A model generated the notes under the pieces. It had not been told where the DNA came from. It worked only from the letters and a program-made list of their open reading frames with translations, and made no database searches. Both the position numbers and the translations under genes were made by a program. Shown here piece after piece: positions 25,958 to 34,924 of a DNA stretch of 64,000 nt. The DNA is from Pseudomonadota bacterium (lineage in GTDB: Bacteria; Pseudomonadota; Alphaproteobacteria; Rhizobiales; Beijerinckiaceae). Location of the stretch: NCBI GenBank assembly GCA_021781815.1, contig JAJXWB010000007.1:1-64000 (forward strand), read 5' to 3'. Numbering within the stretch: the first letter of the stretch is position 1; each line of letters begins with the position of its first letter.

Positions 25958-26985
25958 ACAAGGCGAACAGTCCACCGGCCAGAAAACGGGTCAATCTCGC
26001 ATTGCAGGGCGGAGGCGCGCACGGCGCCTTCACCTGGGGCGTTCTCGACGCTTTTCTGGCGGACGGACGCCTCGAGGTCGCGGCGATCAGCGGCGCGAGC
26101 GCCGGCGCGATGAACGCGGTCGTGTTCGCTGACGGTTTGCGCGAGGGCGGCGCCGAAGGCGCGCGCAAGCAGCTCGAACGTTTCTGGCGCGGGGTCTCGC
26201 TCGATGGCGAGATGAACAGTCAGCAACGCGATCTGTTCGATTCGTTTCTGGGCTTCTTGGATCCGCTGAAGATCGGCCAGAGCATCGCCGAAAATGCGGC
26301 GGCCTACATCTCGCCCTACCAGTCCAATCCGCTTGACATCAATCCGCTGCGCGACGTGGTGCAGCGGCTGGTCGATTTTCCCGCGCTGCGCGCGAGCGAC
26401 CATCTGGAGCTTTTCATTTCCGCGACCTGCGTGCGCACCGGCAAGATCCACATCTTCCGCAGGCCCGAGCTGACGATCGACATGCTGATGGCGTCCGCCT
26501 GCCTGCCGACGGTGTTCAAGGCCGTGCAAGTCGGCGACGAATACTACTGGGACGGCGGCTATATGGGCAATCCCGCGCTGTTTCCGTTCTTCACGGAGAC
26601 GGACGTCGAGGACGTGATCCTCGTCCAGATCAATCCAATCGAGCGCAAGGACATTCCCCATACCTCGCGCGAAATCCTGAACCGTCTGAACGAAATTACC
26701 TTCAATGCCGCGCTTCTCCAGGAATTCCGGGCGATCGACTTCGTCGCGCGCCTGATCGACGCCGGTCGTCTCGACGGCACGCACTACAAGAAGATGCGCA
26801 TGCATCTGGTTGAGGGCGGGGCCGCGCTCGACGGCTATTCAGCCGAAACCAAGAACAATGCCGACTTCAACTTCTTCAAGGCGCTGTTCGCCATCGGCAG
26901 GAAAGCCGGCGAGACGTTTCTCGCCGAGCATTTCGATTCGATTGGCGTCAGGGGCACGCTCGAACTACAGGAATTGCTGGTATAA
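25954..26985 (+). CDS. Patatin-like phospholipase
   Basis: A 343-residue patatin-domain hydrolase. The oxyanion hole is LQGGGAHGAF (about 17-26), the nucleophile serine sits in SGASAGAMN (about 47-55), and the catalytic Asp in the DGGYMGNPAL motif. Translation is coupled to bdhA by ATGA. The pair suggests a role in PHB or lipid turnover, perhaps as a depolymerase-like esterase releasing 3-hydroxybutyrate units, but a true phospholipase activity is also possible. Confidence 0.87.
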   Translation: MNKANSPPARKRVNLALQGGGAHGAFTWGVLDAFLADGRLEVAAISGASAGAMNAVVFADGLREGGAEGARKQLERFWRGVSLDGEMNSQQRDLFDSFLGFLDPLKIGQSIAENAAAYISPYQSNPLDINPLRDVVQRLVDFPALRASDHLELFISATCVRTGKIHIFRRPELTIDMLMASACLPTVFKAVQVGDEYYWDGGYMGNPALFPFFTETDVEDVILVQINPIERKDIPHTSREILNRLNEITFNAALLQEFRAIDFVARLIDAGRLDGTHYKKMRMHLVEGGAALDGYSAETKNNADFNFFKALFAIGRKAGETFLAEHFDSIGVRGTLELQELLV

Positions 26986-27104
26986 GCGTTCGCCGTCACG
27001 TCGGGGCGCTCCGCGCGCGATGATCGCCACCGCGGCCAAGTCGCCGGCCACGATATGATCGCTGACCCGGCCCTGTCAGGCGCCGGACTGAAACCGGAGC
27101 CCAT

Positions 27105-27959
27105 ATGTCGACGCCCGAACAGAATCACGCCGACCAGCTCGCCTACTGGAACAGCCCGGCCGGGGAGAAATGGCTGAAGCGGCAGGCCGAGACCGATGTC
27201 ATGCTCGCGCCTGCGCAGGAGGCGGCCATCCTGCGCGCCGCGCCGCGCGCCGGCGAGCACGTCCTCGACATCGGCTGCGGCTGCGGCGCCTCGACGATCG
27301 AACTGGCCGAGCGGGTCGGCGGCGCGGGCCGAGTCGTCGGCGTCGACATATCGACCGCCATGCTCGAACATGCGCGGATGCGCGCGCTGAGCGTCCCGCA
27401 GGCCGAGACCTTGTGCGCCGACGCCGCGCGATTCTCCTTCCCGGCGGAAAGTTTCGACCTGATGTTCTCACGCTTCGGCGTGATGTTCTTCGGCGCCCCG
27501 GCCGCCGCCTTTGCGCATCTGCGCGGCGCGTTGAAGCCGGCCGGACGGATCGTGTTTACGTGCTGGCGCGGCATCGAGGAAAATCCGTGGATGCGCGTCC
27601 CGCTGCGCGCGGTCTGCAACCATGTGCCGCGGCCGCCGCGGCCGGGACCGGAGGAGCCCGGCCCCTATTCTTTCGCCGATCCCGCGCGCGTGACACGCAT
27701 TCTGACAGCGACGGGCCTGGATGCGCCGCGCTTCACGAAATTCGATTTCGTCATCGATCTGGCCGGCGGACGCGGTCTCGATGCGGCGGTCGACAATGCG
27801 GCGTCGGTCGGCGCGGCGAGCGCGGCGCTGAACGACCAGCCGCAGCATCTGCGCGACGCGGCTCTGGACGAATTGCGCGCGACGCTTGCGCCGCTGGAGA
27901 AAGACGGACGTGTGCCGTTGGACGCCGCAGTATGGATCGTCGAGTCGGCGCGTGGGTAG
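27105..27959 (+). CDS. Class I SAM-dependent methyltransferase
   Basis: A 284-residue methyltransferase. Motif I is LDIGCGCGASTIELAE (about 50-65) and the acidic ribose-binding residue sits in VGVDIS. The post-motif segment LMFSRFGVMFF is of the UbiE/Methyltransf_25 type. The long N-terminal NHADQLAYWNSPAGEKWLKRQ and the C-terminal domain match a common rhizobial group of unknown substrate. It stands alone, with no operon partner showing its role. Confidence 0.82.
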   Translation: MSTPEQNHADQLAYWNSPAGEKWLKRQAETDVMLAPAQEAAILRAAPRAGEHVLDIGCGCGASTIELAERVGGAGRVVGVDISTAMLEHARMRALSVPQAETLCADAARFSFPAESFDLMFSRFGVMFFGAPAAAFAHLRGALKPAGRIVFTCWRGIEENPWMRVPLRAVCNHVPRPPRPGPEEPGPYSFADPARVTRILTATGLDAPRFTKFDFVIDLAGGRGLDAAVDNAASVGAASAALNDQPQHLRDAALDELRATLAPLEKDGRVPLDAAVWIVESARG

Positions 27960-28076
27960 TTCACAACATCTCCGTCGAGATCCACGGCGCGGCTGCCGTT
28001 GCGACAAGGCCGGATCGACCGGGCATGTCGATGTCGCGTGCGCGCGCCAGGCGCGCGTCGCGGCGGACCCGGTCGA

Positions 28077-28751
28077 ATGACCGCGGCCATCGCCGACCGC
28101 GCCGCGTTCATCCGGGCCAACACGCGGCTTCTCGCCGTGCCGCACGCGCCGGAAATCGCGCTGCATCTGGCCGATGAGGCGACGGCGCTCTGGCAAAAGA
28201 CGGAAGAGGAACTCGGCGAACTCGGCCTGCCGCCGCCATTCTGGGCCTTCGCCTGGGCAGGCGGGCAGGCGCTTGCGCGCCACATACTCGACGCGCCCTC
28301 GCTGGTCGCCGGCCGAAGCGTGCTCGATTTCGCGTCAGGGTCGGGCCTGGTGGCGATCGCTGCGGCGAAAGCGGGTGCACGGCGCGTCGAAGCGAGCGAG
28401 ATCGACGTGTTCGCGATCGAGGCGATCGCCATCAACGCCCGCGCCAACCATGTCGCTGTCGAAACTCACGCCGGCGACATGATCGGAGCCGACGACGGCT
28501 GGGATGTCGTTCTGGCCGGCGACGTCTCTTACGAGCAGGATATGGCGCGGCGCGTCACCGACTGGCTCGAGGGTCTCGCCACCCGCGGCGCGATCGTCCT
28601 GATCGGCGATCCCGGCCGCTCCTATCTCGCACGCGAGAAGCTGGAGCCCATTGCCGAATACCGCATTCCCGTGACGCGCGCGCTCGAGGACGCCGAGATC
28701 AAGAAGACGCACGTCTGGCGGTTCAGGCCCACCGCGCCGGGCGGATCATAG
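28077..28751 (+). CDS. Methyltransferase, nicotinamide/ETFB-lysine methyltransferase-like
   Basis: A 224-residue protein of the Methyltransf_16 type. LPPPFWAFAWAGGQALARHIL precedes motif I VLDFASGSGLVAIAAAKAGA (about 81-100), and the DVVLAGDVSYE segment takes the place of motif IV. This pattern is shared by bacterial ETF-beta lysine methyltransferases and proteins labelled nicotinamide N-methylase. ATG 28077 is used; upstream in-frame sequence is not conserved-looking. Protein lysine methylation is more likely than a small-molecule substrate, but this is inference from the family. Confidence 0.8.
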   Translation: MTAAIADRAAFIRANTRLLAVPHAPEIALHLADEATALWQKTEEELGELGLPPPFWAFAWAGGQALARHILDAPSLVAGRSVLDFASGSGLVAIAAAKAGARRVEASEIDVFAIEAIAINARANHVAVETHAGDMIGADDGWDVVLAGDVSYEQDMARRVTDWLEGLATRGAIVLIGDPGRSYLAREKLEPIAEYRIPVTRALEDAEIKKTHVWRFRPTAPGGS

Positions 28752-28844
28752 AACGCCAGCGTCGCAACGCCTTCACACCGGCGCGCTATACGATGGCGGG
28801 TCTGGAACTTGCATGAATTTTAACGTCAAAATATGGAGCCCGTC

Positions 28845-29072
28845 ATGAATATTATCGAGGACAAGGTCCGCAGACGTCTCGCGCCCTTCATCGCCGAGGG
28901 AAAAATCGCCGCGCCGCAGTTTTCGCAGCTCGTCGGAACGTCGGACGCCGCGCTGACGGTCAATGTGCGGCTCAAATCCGGACGGTCCCGCTCAGACGAC
29001 GTCGAGGCTGCGCTGCATCACGCGATGCGCGATCTCGGCGCAACCGCTCAACTCGTCATCAACCCGGCCTAA
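28845..29072 (+). CDS. Small conserved-looking hypothetical protein
   Basis: A 75-residue protein starting MNIIEDKVRRRLAPFIAEG after a good GGAG ribosome site eight bases upstream; an earlier in-frame ATG at 28833 overlaps that site. It has an amphipathic helical N-terminus, then a probable strand (DAALTVNVRLKSGRS) and a helix. No family recognised, no membrane segment or metal motif. It lies alone between a methyltransferase gene and trmO. Confidence 0.55.
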   Translation: MNIIEDKVRRRLAPFIAEGKIAAPQFSQLVGTSDAALTVNVRLKSGRSRSDDVEAALHHAMRDLGATAQLVINPA

Positions 29073-29146
29073 AAACGCGCAGGCCGTTTCCGGCTCCGCT
29101 TTCGCGTATGCTCGTCTCCCGTTTCCGAAAGAGAGGGGAGAATCGA

Positions 29147-29581
29147 ATGGACGACGAGATGCGGCCGGGCGAGATTTCCGTCGCCCTGCCGGCGGAGTTT
29201 GACGCCGGCCTCTACTTCATCGGCAGGATCCGGACGCCTTGGTCGAGCCGCGCCGAATGTCCCCGCCGCGGCGCTCACGACGGCCCCCTCTGCCGGATCG
29301 AGGTCGACGAGCGCTGGTGGCCGGCGCTGCGCGGCCTGGAAGGCCGCCGCTTCATCCAGGCGCTGTACTTCATGCATCAGGCGCGGCGTGATTTGCTGGT
29401 GCAGACGCCGCGCGGGAGGGAGACCCCGTTGGGAACCTTCGCGCTTCGCTCGCCTGTCCGCCCCAACCCAATCGCCTCCTCCGTCGTCCAGATCGAGGCG
29501 ATCGAGCACGGAACAGTGATCGCCCGCGGATTCGATTGCATGGACGGCACACCTCTGATCGACATCAAACCACAGGACTGA
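29147..29581 (+). CDS. trmO: tRNA (adenine(37)-N6)-methyltransferase TrmO
   Basis: A 144-residue TsaA/TrmO domain protein. Visible family features are FIGRIRTPWSSRAECPRRG near the N-terminus, LYFMHQARRDLL, and PLGTFALRSPVRPNPIASSV with the RSPxRPNPI motif of the SAM/tRNA site. It methylates N6-threonylcarbamoyladenosine at tRNA position 37 in characterised members. The protein has only the TsaA domain and lacks the C-terminal extension of E. coli TrmO. ATG 29147 follows GAGGGGAG. Confidence 0.85.
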   Translation: MDDEMRPGEISVALPAEFDAGLYFIGRIRTPWSSRAECPRRGAHDGPLCRIEVDERWWPALRGLEGRRFIQALYFMHQARRDLLVQTPRGRETPLGTFALRSPVRPNPIASSVVQIEAIEHGTVIARGFDCMDGTPLIDIKPQD

Positions 29582-29653
29582 CGAGCCTCCCCGTTCCAAT
29601 TTGATGCAGCGTTACTCATATTGTTAACCCTTCTGCCCAATCCTGGAGAGGCG

Positions 29654-30154
29654 ATGCTGTCGAACCTGCGGAATTTCTTCGACGACCTGCGCGGCGCCGG
29701 GCCGCGACGTGAATTTGCGCCCGGCGACTACCGCGTCGCGGCGGCGGCGCTGCTGGTTCATATGGCGCATGCCGACGGCCACGTCGCGCCGCAGGAGCAG
29801 GCCCGCCTGCGCAAGATTGTGCGCGAACGTTTCGAACTCGACGCTGGCGCGGCGCGCCGTCTGATCGACCGCGCGGAGATGACCGAACGCGAGGCCATCG
29901 ACCTCTTCCAGTTCACCAATGTGCTGAAACGCGCGCTCGACCAGCAGGGCCGCCTCGCCGTCGTCGAATTGCTGTGGGACATGGCCTATGCCGATGGCGC
30001 CGCCGACGAGATCGAGGAAAACGTCATCTGGCGCGTCGCCGAGCTGCTGGGCGTTTCGACCCGCGACCGCATGAACCTGAAACGCAAGGCCGCAGACGAA
30101 GGCCCTGAACCTGTGCCCACCAATCCATGGGCGGATGAAGGAGGCGGCATTTGA
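29654..30154 (+). CDS. TerB-like (tellurite resistance TerB family) protein
   Basis: A 166-residue, mostly helical protein. Two acidic repeats, LLVHMAHADGHVAPQEQARL and LLWDMAYADGAADEIEENV, are the paired metal-binding D-G-x(n)-E segments of TerB-like domains. The function of stand-alone TerB proteins is uncertain; they may act in envelope stress sensing. ATG 29654 follows GGAGAGG. Its stop overlaps the TTG start of the next gene. Confidence 0.82.
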   Translation: MLSNLRNFFDDLRGAGPRREFAPGDYRVAAAALLVHMAHADGHVAPQEQARLRKIVRERFELDAGAARRLIDRAEMTEREAIDLFQFTNVLKRALDQQGRLAVVELLWDMAYADGAADEIEENVIWRVAELLGVSTRDRMNLKRKAADEGPEPVPTNPWADEGGGI

Positions 30155-30954
30155 ACGAGGATCGCAAGATTGCGCTGATCACCGGCGCATCGGAAGGGCT
30201 CGGCGCGGAGTTCGCGCGCCTGTTTGCAGCGCGCGGCCACGATCTGGCGCTGGTCGCCCGCCGTCAGGACCGGCTCGACGCGCTCGCGGATGAAATCGGC
30301 GGCGGCGGACGTCCGCGCCCGCTCGTCATCGCTCTCGATCTCACCGTCCCCGACGCGCCGGCGCAGCTTGCGGCGGAGCTGAAGGCCGCCGGCGCAAGCG
30401 TTCAATATCTGGTCAACAACGCCGGCTACGGACTCAACGGACCGTTCGGCGAGCTGCCGCTGGACGCACAGATCGGCATGATCGATCTCAACGTACACGC
30501 GCTGACGGCGCTCGCGCATGTTTTTCTGCCCGATCTCGAACGCAACCGCGGCGGCATGCTCAACCTGGCCTCGATCGCGGCCATGGCGCCGGGGCCGGGC
30601 ATGGCGGTCTATTACGCCAGCAAGGCCTTTGTCCTGTCGCTGTCCGAGGCCCTGACCGAAGAACTGCGGCCACGCGGGGTGCGCGTGACCGCGCTTTGCC
30701 CGGGCCCGGTCGTCACGGGATTTCAGGAAAGGGCGGGCATGGCGCCGGAAACCTTGAAGCCGCCGCCCGGCGTCGCCGGCGCGCGCGAAACGGTCGAGGC
30801 CGGGTACAATGGCCTGATGGCGGGCCGCCGGGTCGTCACGCCCGGTCTGGTCAACCAGGCGCTGGCCGCTGGTCTGGCATGGATTCCGCATTGGATAACG
30901 CTGCCCCAACTGGCGGCGCGGCAGGCGCGCCGTGGCGGCGAGGCCGCAAAATGA
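30151..30954 (+). CDS. Short-chain dehydrogenase/reductase
   Basis: A 267-residue SDR of the YqjQ/DltE-like subgroup: cofactor motif ITGASEGLGAEFARL near 11-24, VNNAGYGLNGPFGEL, and catalytic Ser plus YYASK. The start is TTG 30151, overlapping the terB-like stop, so translation is likely coupled. A C-terminal hydrophobic stretch (ALAAGLAWIPHWITLPQL) may associate with membrane. The substrate is unknown; such enzymes often reduce lipid or sterol-type ketones. Confidence 0.82.
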   Translation: MNEDRKIALITGASEGLGAEFARLFAARGHDLALVARRQDRLDALADEIGGGGRPRPLVIALDLTVPDAPAQLAAELKAAGASVQYLVNNAGYGLNGPFGELPLDAQIGMIDLNVHALTALAHVFLPDLERNRGGMLNLASIAAMAPGPGMAVYYASKAFVLSLSEALTEELRPRGVRVTALCPGPVVTGFQERAGMAPETLKPPPGVAGARETVEAGYNGLMAGRRVVTPGLVNQALAAGLAWIPHWITLPQLAARQARRGGEAAK

Positions 30955-31001
30955 TCGCAAACCCCTGCGAAGGGTGGCAAGCTGACAAAAACGGAACCAA
31001 C

Positions 31002-31784
31002 ATGGCCTCAGAATCGAACCCGCGCCGCGTTCTGATCGTCCTGCACCAGGAACATTCGACTCCCGGACGAATCGGTCGCCTGCTCGTCGAGCAGGGCGCC
31101 GTCCTCGATATTCGCCGCCCGCGGTTTGGCGACCCTTTGCCCCAGACGATGGAGCGGCACGCCGGCGCGATCATTTTCGGCGGCCCGATGAGCGCCAACG
31201 ATTCGGACGAGTGGTTGAAGCGCGAGATCGACTGGATCGCTGCGCCGCTGGCGGAAAGGAAACCGTTTCTCGGCGTGTGTCTGGGCGGCCAGATGCTCGC
31301 GCGCCATCTCGGCCGCCGGGTCTACAGTCTGGCGGACGGTTCCGCCGAGATCGGCTATTACCCGATCAGCCCGACCGCGGCCGGCGACGCCTCGTTCGGC
31401 GGCCCCATGCCGCGCATGGTCTATCAATGGCACCGCGAGGGGTTCGATCCGCCCGGCGACGCCACGCTGCTGGCCGAAGGGGACCAGTTCCCCACCCAGG
31501 CGTTTCTTTACGGACCGAACGCCGTGGCTCTGCAATTCCACCCGGAAGTCACCTACGCCATGATGTGCCGGTGGACGACGCGCGCGCATGAGCGCATGCA
31601 GTTGCCGAAGGCCAAGCCGCGGCAGGAACATCTGGACGGCTGGTTCCAGTACGACCCCGCGGTCGCCGCCTGGCTCGGCCGGTTCCTGCGGCAATGGCTC
31701 GAAAGCGGCGATGCGCGCGCGGCGCAGCCTGCCCTCGCCGACGCGCCGCCGCTGTTCGGCGAACTGTCGGTCGCCGCGCAGTAA
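31002..31784 (+). CDS. Class I glutamine amidotransferase (GuaA-N-like)
   Basis: A 260-residue GATase1 domain. The nucleophile Cys is in LGVCLGGQMLARHL (about 90), the catalytic His in ALQFHPEV with the following Glu. There is no synthetase domain, so it belongs to the stand-alone GMP-synthase-like group of unknown acceptor. An earlier in-frame ATG at 30951 overlaps the SDR stop (ATGA) and could be the real start, adding 17 residues; the shorter form matches the family opening better. Confidence 0.82.
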   Translation: MASESNPRRVLIVLHQEHSTPGRIGRLLVEQGAVLDIRRPRFGDPLPQTMERHAGAIIFGGPMSANDSDEWLKREIDWIAAPLAERKPFLGVCLGGQMLARHLGRRVYSLADGSAEIGYYPISPTAAGDASFGGPMPRMVYQWHREGFDPPGDATLLAEGDQFPTQAFLYGPNAVALQFHPEVTYAMMCRWTTRAHERMQLPKAKPRQEHLDGWFQYDPAVAAWLGRFLRQWLESGDARAAQPALADAPPLFGELSVAAQ

Positions 31785-31808
31785 TTCGTCGCCGGCCGGC
31801 GGCCGCTG

Positions 31809-32315
31809 TCAATCCGTCATCACCAGCGCCCAGAACACCTTGTATCTCGCGCCCGGCGCATAGGCTGTCGCCACGCCCATCCGCCTCATCTTCGGATCGA
31901 GCATGTTGCGATTGTGCGGCGGCGAATCGCGCCAGCCCGAGAAAGCTTCGGCCAGCGTGTGATAGCCGGCCGAAACGTTTTCGACCGCCGTGTTCGTCCT
32001 GTAACCCGCCGCGTCGAGGCGCTGCGTCAGCGTGCCGTGCGCTGTATGGCTGATCGCGCCGGCGGCCGCCATGGCGCGCGCCTGATCTTCGGCCACGCGC
32101 TGGAGCCCCGGATCGACGACGAGCGCGCTCAGGCCCTTGTTGGTCCGGTAAAGCGACAGCATCGCGCGCGCAGCCTCCGCGTCGACGACTGCGCCGGGCG
32201 TCGCGAGCGAGCGATACATGGCCGGCTCGGCTATCTGGACCGGCGCCGGCGTCTCGGCGCAGGATCCGAGCGCCAGCGCGAGAGCGACGAAGGAAAACTT
32301 CAGGCCTTTGGTCAT
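31809..32315 (-). CDS. CAP/SCP-domain lipoprotein
   Basis: A 168-residue protein with a signal peptide ending in a lipobox LGSC (Cys about 19), then a CAP domain: MLSLYRTNKGLSALVVDPGLQRVAEDQA, SHTAHGTLTQRL, VSAGYHTLAEAFSGWRDSPPHNRNML and GVATAYAPG. The His and Glu residues of the CAP cavity are present. It resembles YkwD-type bacterial proteins. The location would be outer or inner membrane, facing the periplasm. Function unknown. Confidence 0.85.
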   Translation of the reverse strand: MTKGLKFSFVALALALGSCAETPAPVQIAEPAMYRSLATPGAVVDAEAARAMLSLYRTNKGLSALVVDPGLQRVAEDQARAMAAAGAISHTAHGTLTQRLDAAGYRTNTAVENVSAGYHTLAEAFSGWRDSPPHNRNMLDPKMRRMGVATAYAPGARYKVFWALVMTD

Positions 32316-32389
32316 ACGCGCTTGCTCGATCTCGTGTTCGCCCGCAACGCGCTTAGCGTCGCAGGTTCTAATTTCGGATGAATGCCGGA

Positions 32390-34852
32390 TCAGCCGGACG
32401 CCGTGATCGCCCGCGCGACATCTTCGGCGGCGTGGCCCTGCAGCAGCACCTGCACGGTCGGCGTCGAGCCGACCGACATGCCGGCGGCGACGAAGGCGCC
32501 GAATATCTCGTAGTTCAGGTCGCTTTTCACGCGGCCGGAAACCTCGACGTCCTCAACGAAACAGATCAATTCGAATTTCAGTCCGGACGAATCGATCGAG
32601 ACGAACAGCGTCGTCGGCGCAGGGATTTTGGCGACGTTTTCATGGCCCTTGGCCGCGCCGGTCATGATCTCCCGCACCTTCTCCGGGTCAACGCCCGTAT
32701 TGAGGGTGACGGCGATCTTGATGCGGGCGACGCGGTCGTTGCGCACCCAGTTCTTGACGACGCCGGTGATGAGATTGGAGTTGGGAACGATCATGGTCGC
32801 CCGGTCGAATGTCTCGATCTCGGTCGCTCGCACGTTGATCTTGCGCACAAAGCCTTGCTCGTCGCCGATGACAACGAGATCGCCGACGCGCACGGCGCGC
32901 TCCCACAGCACGATCAGTCCCGACACGAAATTGTTGACGATCGATTGCAGGCCAAAACCGATACCGACCGACAGCGCGCCGGCGACTATGGCGATCTTGT
33001 CGAGTCCGAGACCCACATGCGCCAACGCCAGCGAGGCAGCGACAATGAACCCGATATAGCCGACGCTCGTGCGGATCGAATTTCGCAGGCCGGCGTCGAG
33101 GTTCGTCGCCGGCATCAGGCGTTGATCGAGCCATTCCTGAACGCCGCGGGTCGCCGCATAACCGAGCGCGAACAGGACCAGCGCGACGATGATGCTCGAC
33201 GGCGAGACCGTCACGTCGCCGATACTGAAGCCGAAAAAGGCGCTGCGCAGCGCGCCGGCGAAATCGTCGGATTGCACGCCCCAGGGCGCGGCTATGGCGA
33301 AGGCGCCAATGCCGAGCAGCAGCAGTTGCGCCGTTCCCGACAGCAGGATGCCGAATTGCGTCAGCCCCTCGCGCCGGGCGCCGAGGTTGGCGACGAACAT
33401 GCGGCCGAACCTCGTCTGGGGCTGGAACGCGTGTTCGATCGTTTCCGTAAGCAACGGCACGAGGATGAACAGCGCCGCAGCGACGCCCGCAATCCACACG
33501 ACCTGGTCGGCGAGGAAGGACGCGAGCGGGATGTATCCCCACAGCGCCGCGATGGCGATGACGACGATCAAGGCCCAGGTCAGCAGCCGCAGCGCCCCTA
33601 ACCAGCGCGGCGGTGCGACGATTTTCGGGCCGAGGCATTCCTCGTCCTCGTCCCTGTCCTCGCCGATGCCGAAGAGCGCGCCGCCGATGACCGCGGCGAA
33701 AATGAAGGCGCCCAATCCCTGCGTCGCTGCGGTCAGCGGCAACGACGCGCCGATGATTTCGTTCATCGAATCGATGATCTTGGCGACCGATACGACGATT
33801 GCGACGGCGATCGCCAGCCGTGACAGTCGTTCCGCCGGCGCGTCGGAGATCGCGATCAGACGCCAGTTTGGCCGGCTCGGCGCGAGCAGGCCGCGCGCCA
33901 GGCCCGCTGTCAGCGCAATGCGCGTCACGGCCTCCAGCAGGGATCGTTTGAGCGGCAGCAAGCGAGGTCCGATCAGGTCGAAAGCGTCCGCCAGCGCGAA
34001 CAAGATCAGGATGGTCACGATCGGCGCGATCGCGGCGACAATCGCGACCCAGCAGGCGCCGAGCGCCCTGGCGAGGCGGTCCGGCTCGTGAACGCTCGGC
34101 TCGCGCGACAGAATCCGCTGAACGAGGCGATAAAGCGGAATGTTGAGGAGCGCGACAAGCGCCACGAGGCCCAGGAAAGCCGGCCCGCGCCAGCCCGCCA
34201 GCTTGTCTGGCAGGCTCGAAACGAAATCGCCGCCGACATAGTCGAGCGCGCGCACATCGCCGCCGATCTCGTCGGCCACCTTGCCCCACAGGTTCGGCGA
34301 AACGATGCCGCGGGATCTCTGGAACAGGGCGCTGACGAAAATGGCGCGCCGTCGCGACACGATCGCATTGTCCGTCTGCTCGATCTGGAGCGCGAGCAGG
34401 CGGGCGCGTTTCAGCGATTCGTCCATTGCGTTGTAAATGCGCTCCTGCTCGGCCCGGTCGGCCGTCACGCTCGGACTTTCCGGCGGCGCCTTCGCATCGG
34501 GTTTGGGTCCAAGCTGATCGAGCCGCGCTTTCGAGTTGGCGAGCCGAGGAGTCAGTATGTCGATCGCCGACTGCACATCGGCGGCGGCAGGGTCGAGCTG
34601 CGCGTTCAACTCCAGCAGGGCCGCGTCGTCGAGCGAATCGCGCTTCAGCGCCGCCAGCGCCTGTTCGAGCCGCCCCTTCGCCTTGTCGATCAGGGCGACG
34701 GGATCTGGCCGGTCCGGCGCGGGCGCCGCCGGCTGGCCGAGCGGTGCAATCTGCGGCGGCGCCGTCGCGTCCTGCGCATGCGCGAGCGAGGCGCCGCCAA
34801 GCGCGAACGCAACTGCGGCAAGGCGCATCATGCGGGTGAGGAACTGCAACAT
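32390..34852 (-). CDS. Large mechanosensitive channel, MscS family (DUF3772)
   Basis: An 820-residue protein. A signal peptide (cleavage near AHA-QD) is followed by a periplasmic helical DUF3772 domain (about 45-220, coiled-coil-like). About ten transmembrane helices run between 215 and 640. The MscS pore helix and beta domain are recognisable (GALSVGIGFGLQSIVNNFVSG, then ERAVRVGDLVVIGDEQGFVRKI and IVPNSNLI). The size and order match MscK/YbiO-like channels, which relieve turgor during hypo-osmotic shock. Confidence 0.9.
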   Translation of the reverse strand: MLQFLTRMMRLAAVAFALGGASLAHAQDATAPPQIAPLGQPAAPAPDRPDPVALIDKAKGRLEQALAALKRDSLDDAALLELNAQLDPAAADVQSAIDILTPRLANSKARLDQLGPKPDAKAPPESPSVTADRAEQERIYNAMDESLKRARLLALQIEQTDNAIVSRRRAIFVSALFQRSRGIVSPNLWGKVADEIGGDVRALDYVGGDFVSSLPDKLAGWRGPAFLGLVALVALLNIPLYRLVQRILSREPSVHEPDRLARALGACWVAIVAAIAPIVTILILFALADAFDLIGPRLLPLKRSLLEAVTRIALTAGLARGLLAPSRPNWRLIAISDAPAERLSRLAIAVAIVVSVAKIIDSMNEIIGASLPLTAATQGLGAFIFAAVIGGALFGIGEDRDEDEECLGPKIVAPPRWLGALRLLTWALIVVIAIAALWGYIPLASFLADQVVWIAGVAAALFILVPLLTETIEHAFQPQTRFGRMFVANLGARREGLTQFGILLSGTAQLLLLGIGAFAIAAPWGVQSDDFAGALRSAFFGFSIGDVTVSPSSIIVALVLFALGYAATRGVQEWLDQRLMPATNLDAGLRNSIRTSVGYIGFIVAASLALAHVGLGLDKIAIVAGALSVGIGFGLQSIVNNFVSGLIVLWERAVRVGDLVVIGDEQGFVRKINVRATEIETFDRATMIVPNSNLITGVVKNWVRNDRVARIKIAVTLNTGVDPEKVREIMTGAAKGHENVAKIPAPTTLFVSIDSSGLKFELICFVEDVEVSGRVKSDLNYEIFGAFVAAGMSVGSTPTVQVLLQGHAAEDVARAITASG

Positions 34853-34924
34853 CGCGTCAGCCAGTGATTCGAACAGGATCCAGTATCGCGCCGAAGCACG
34901 ATGGCGCGAACTCGACTGCCACCA

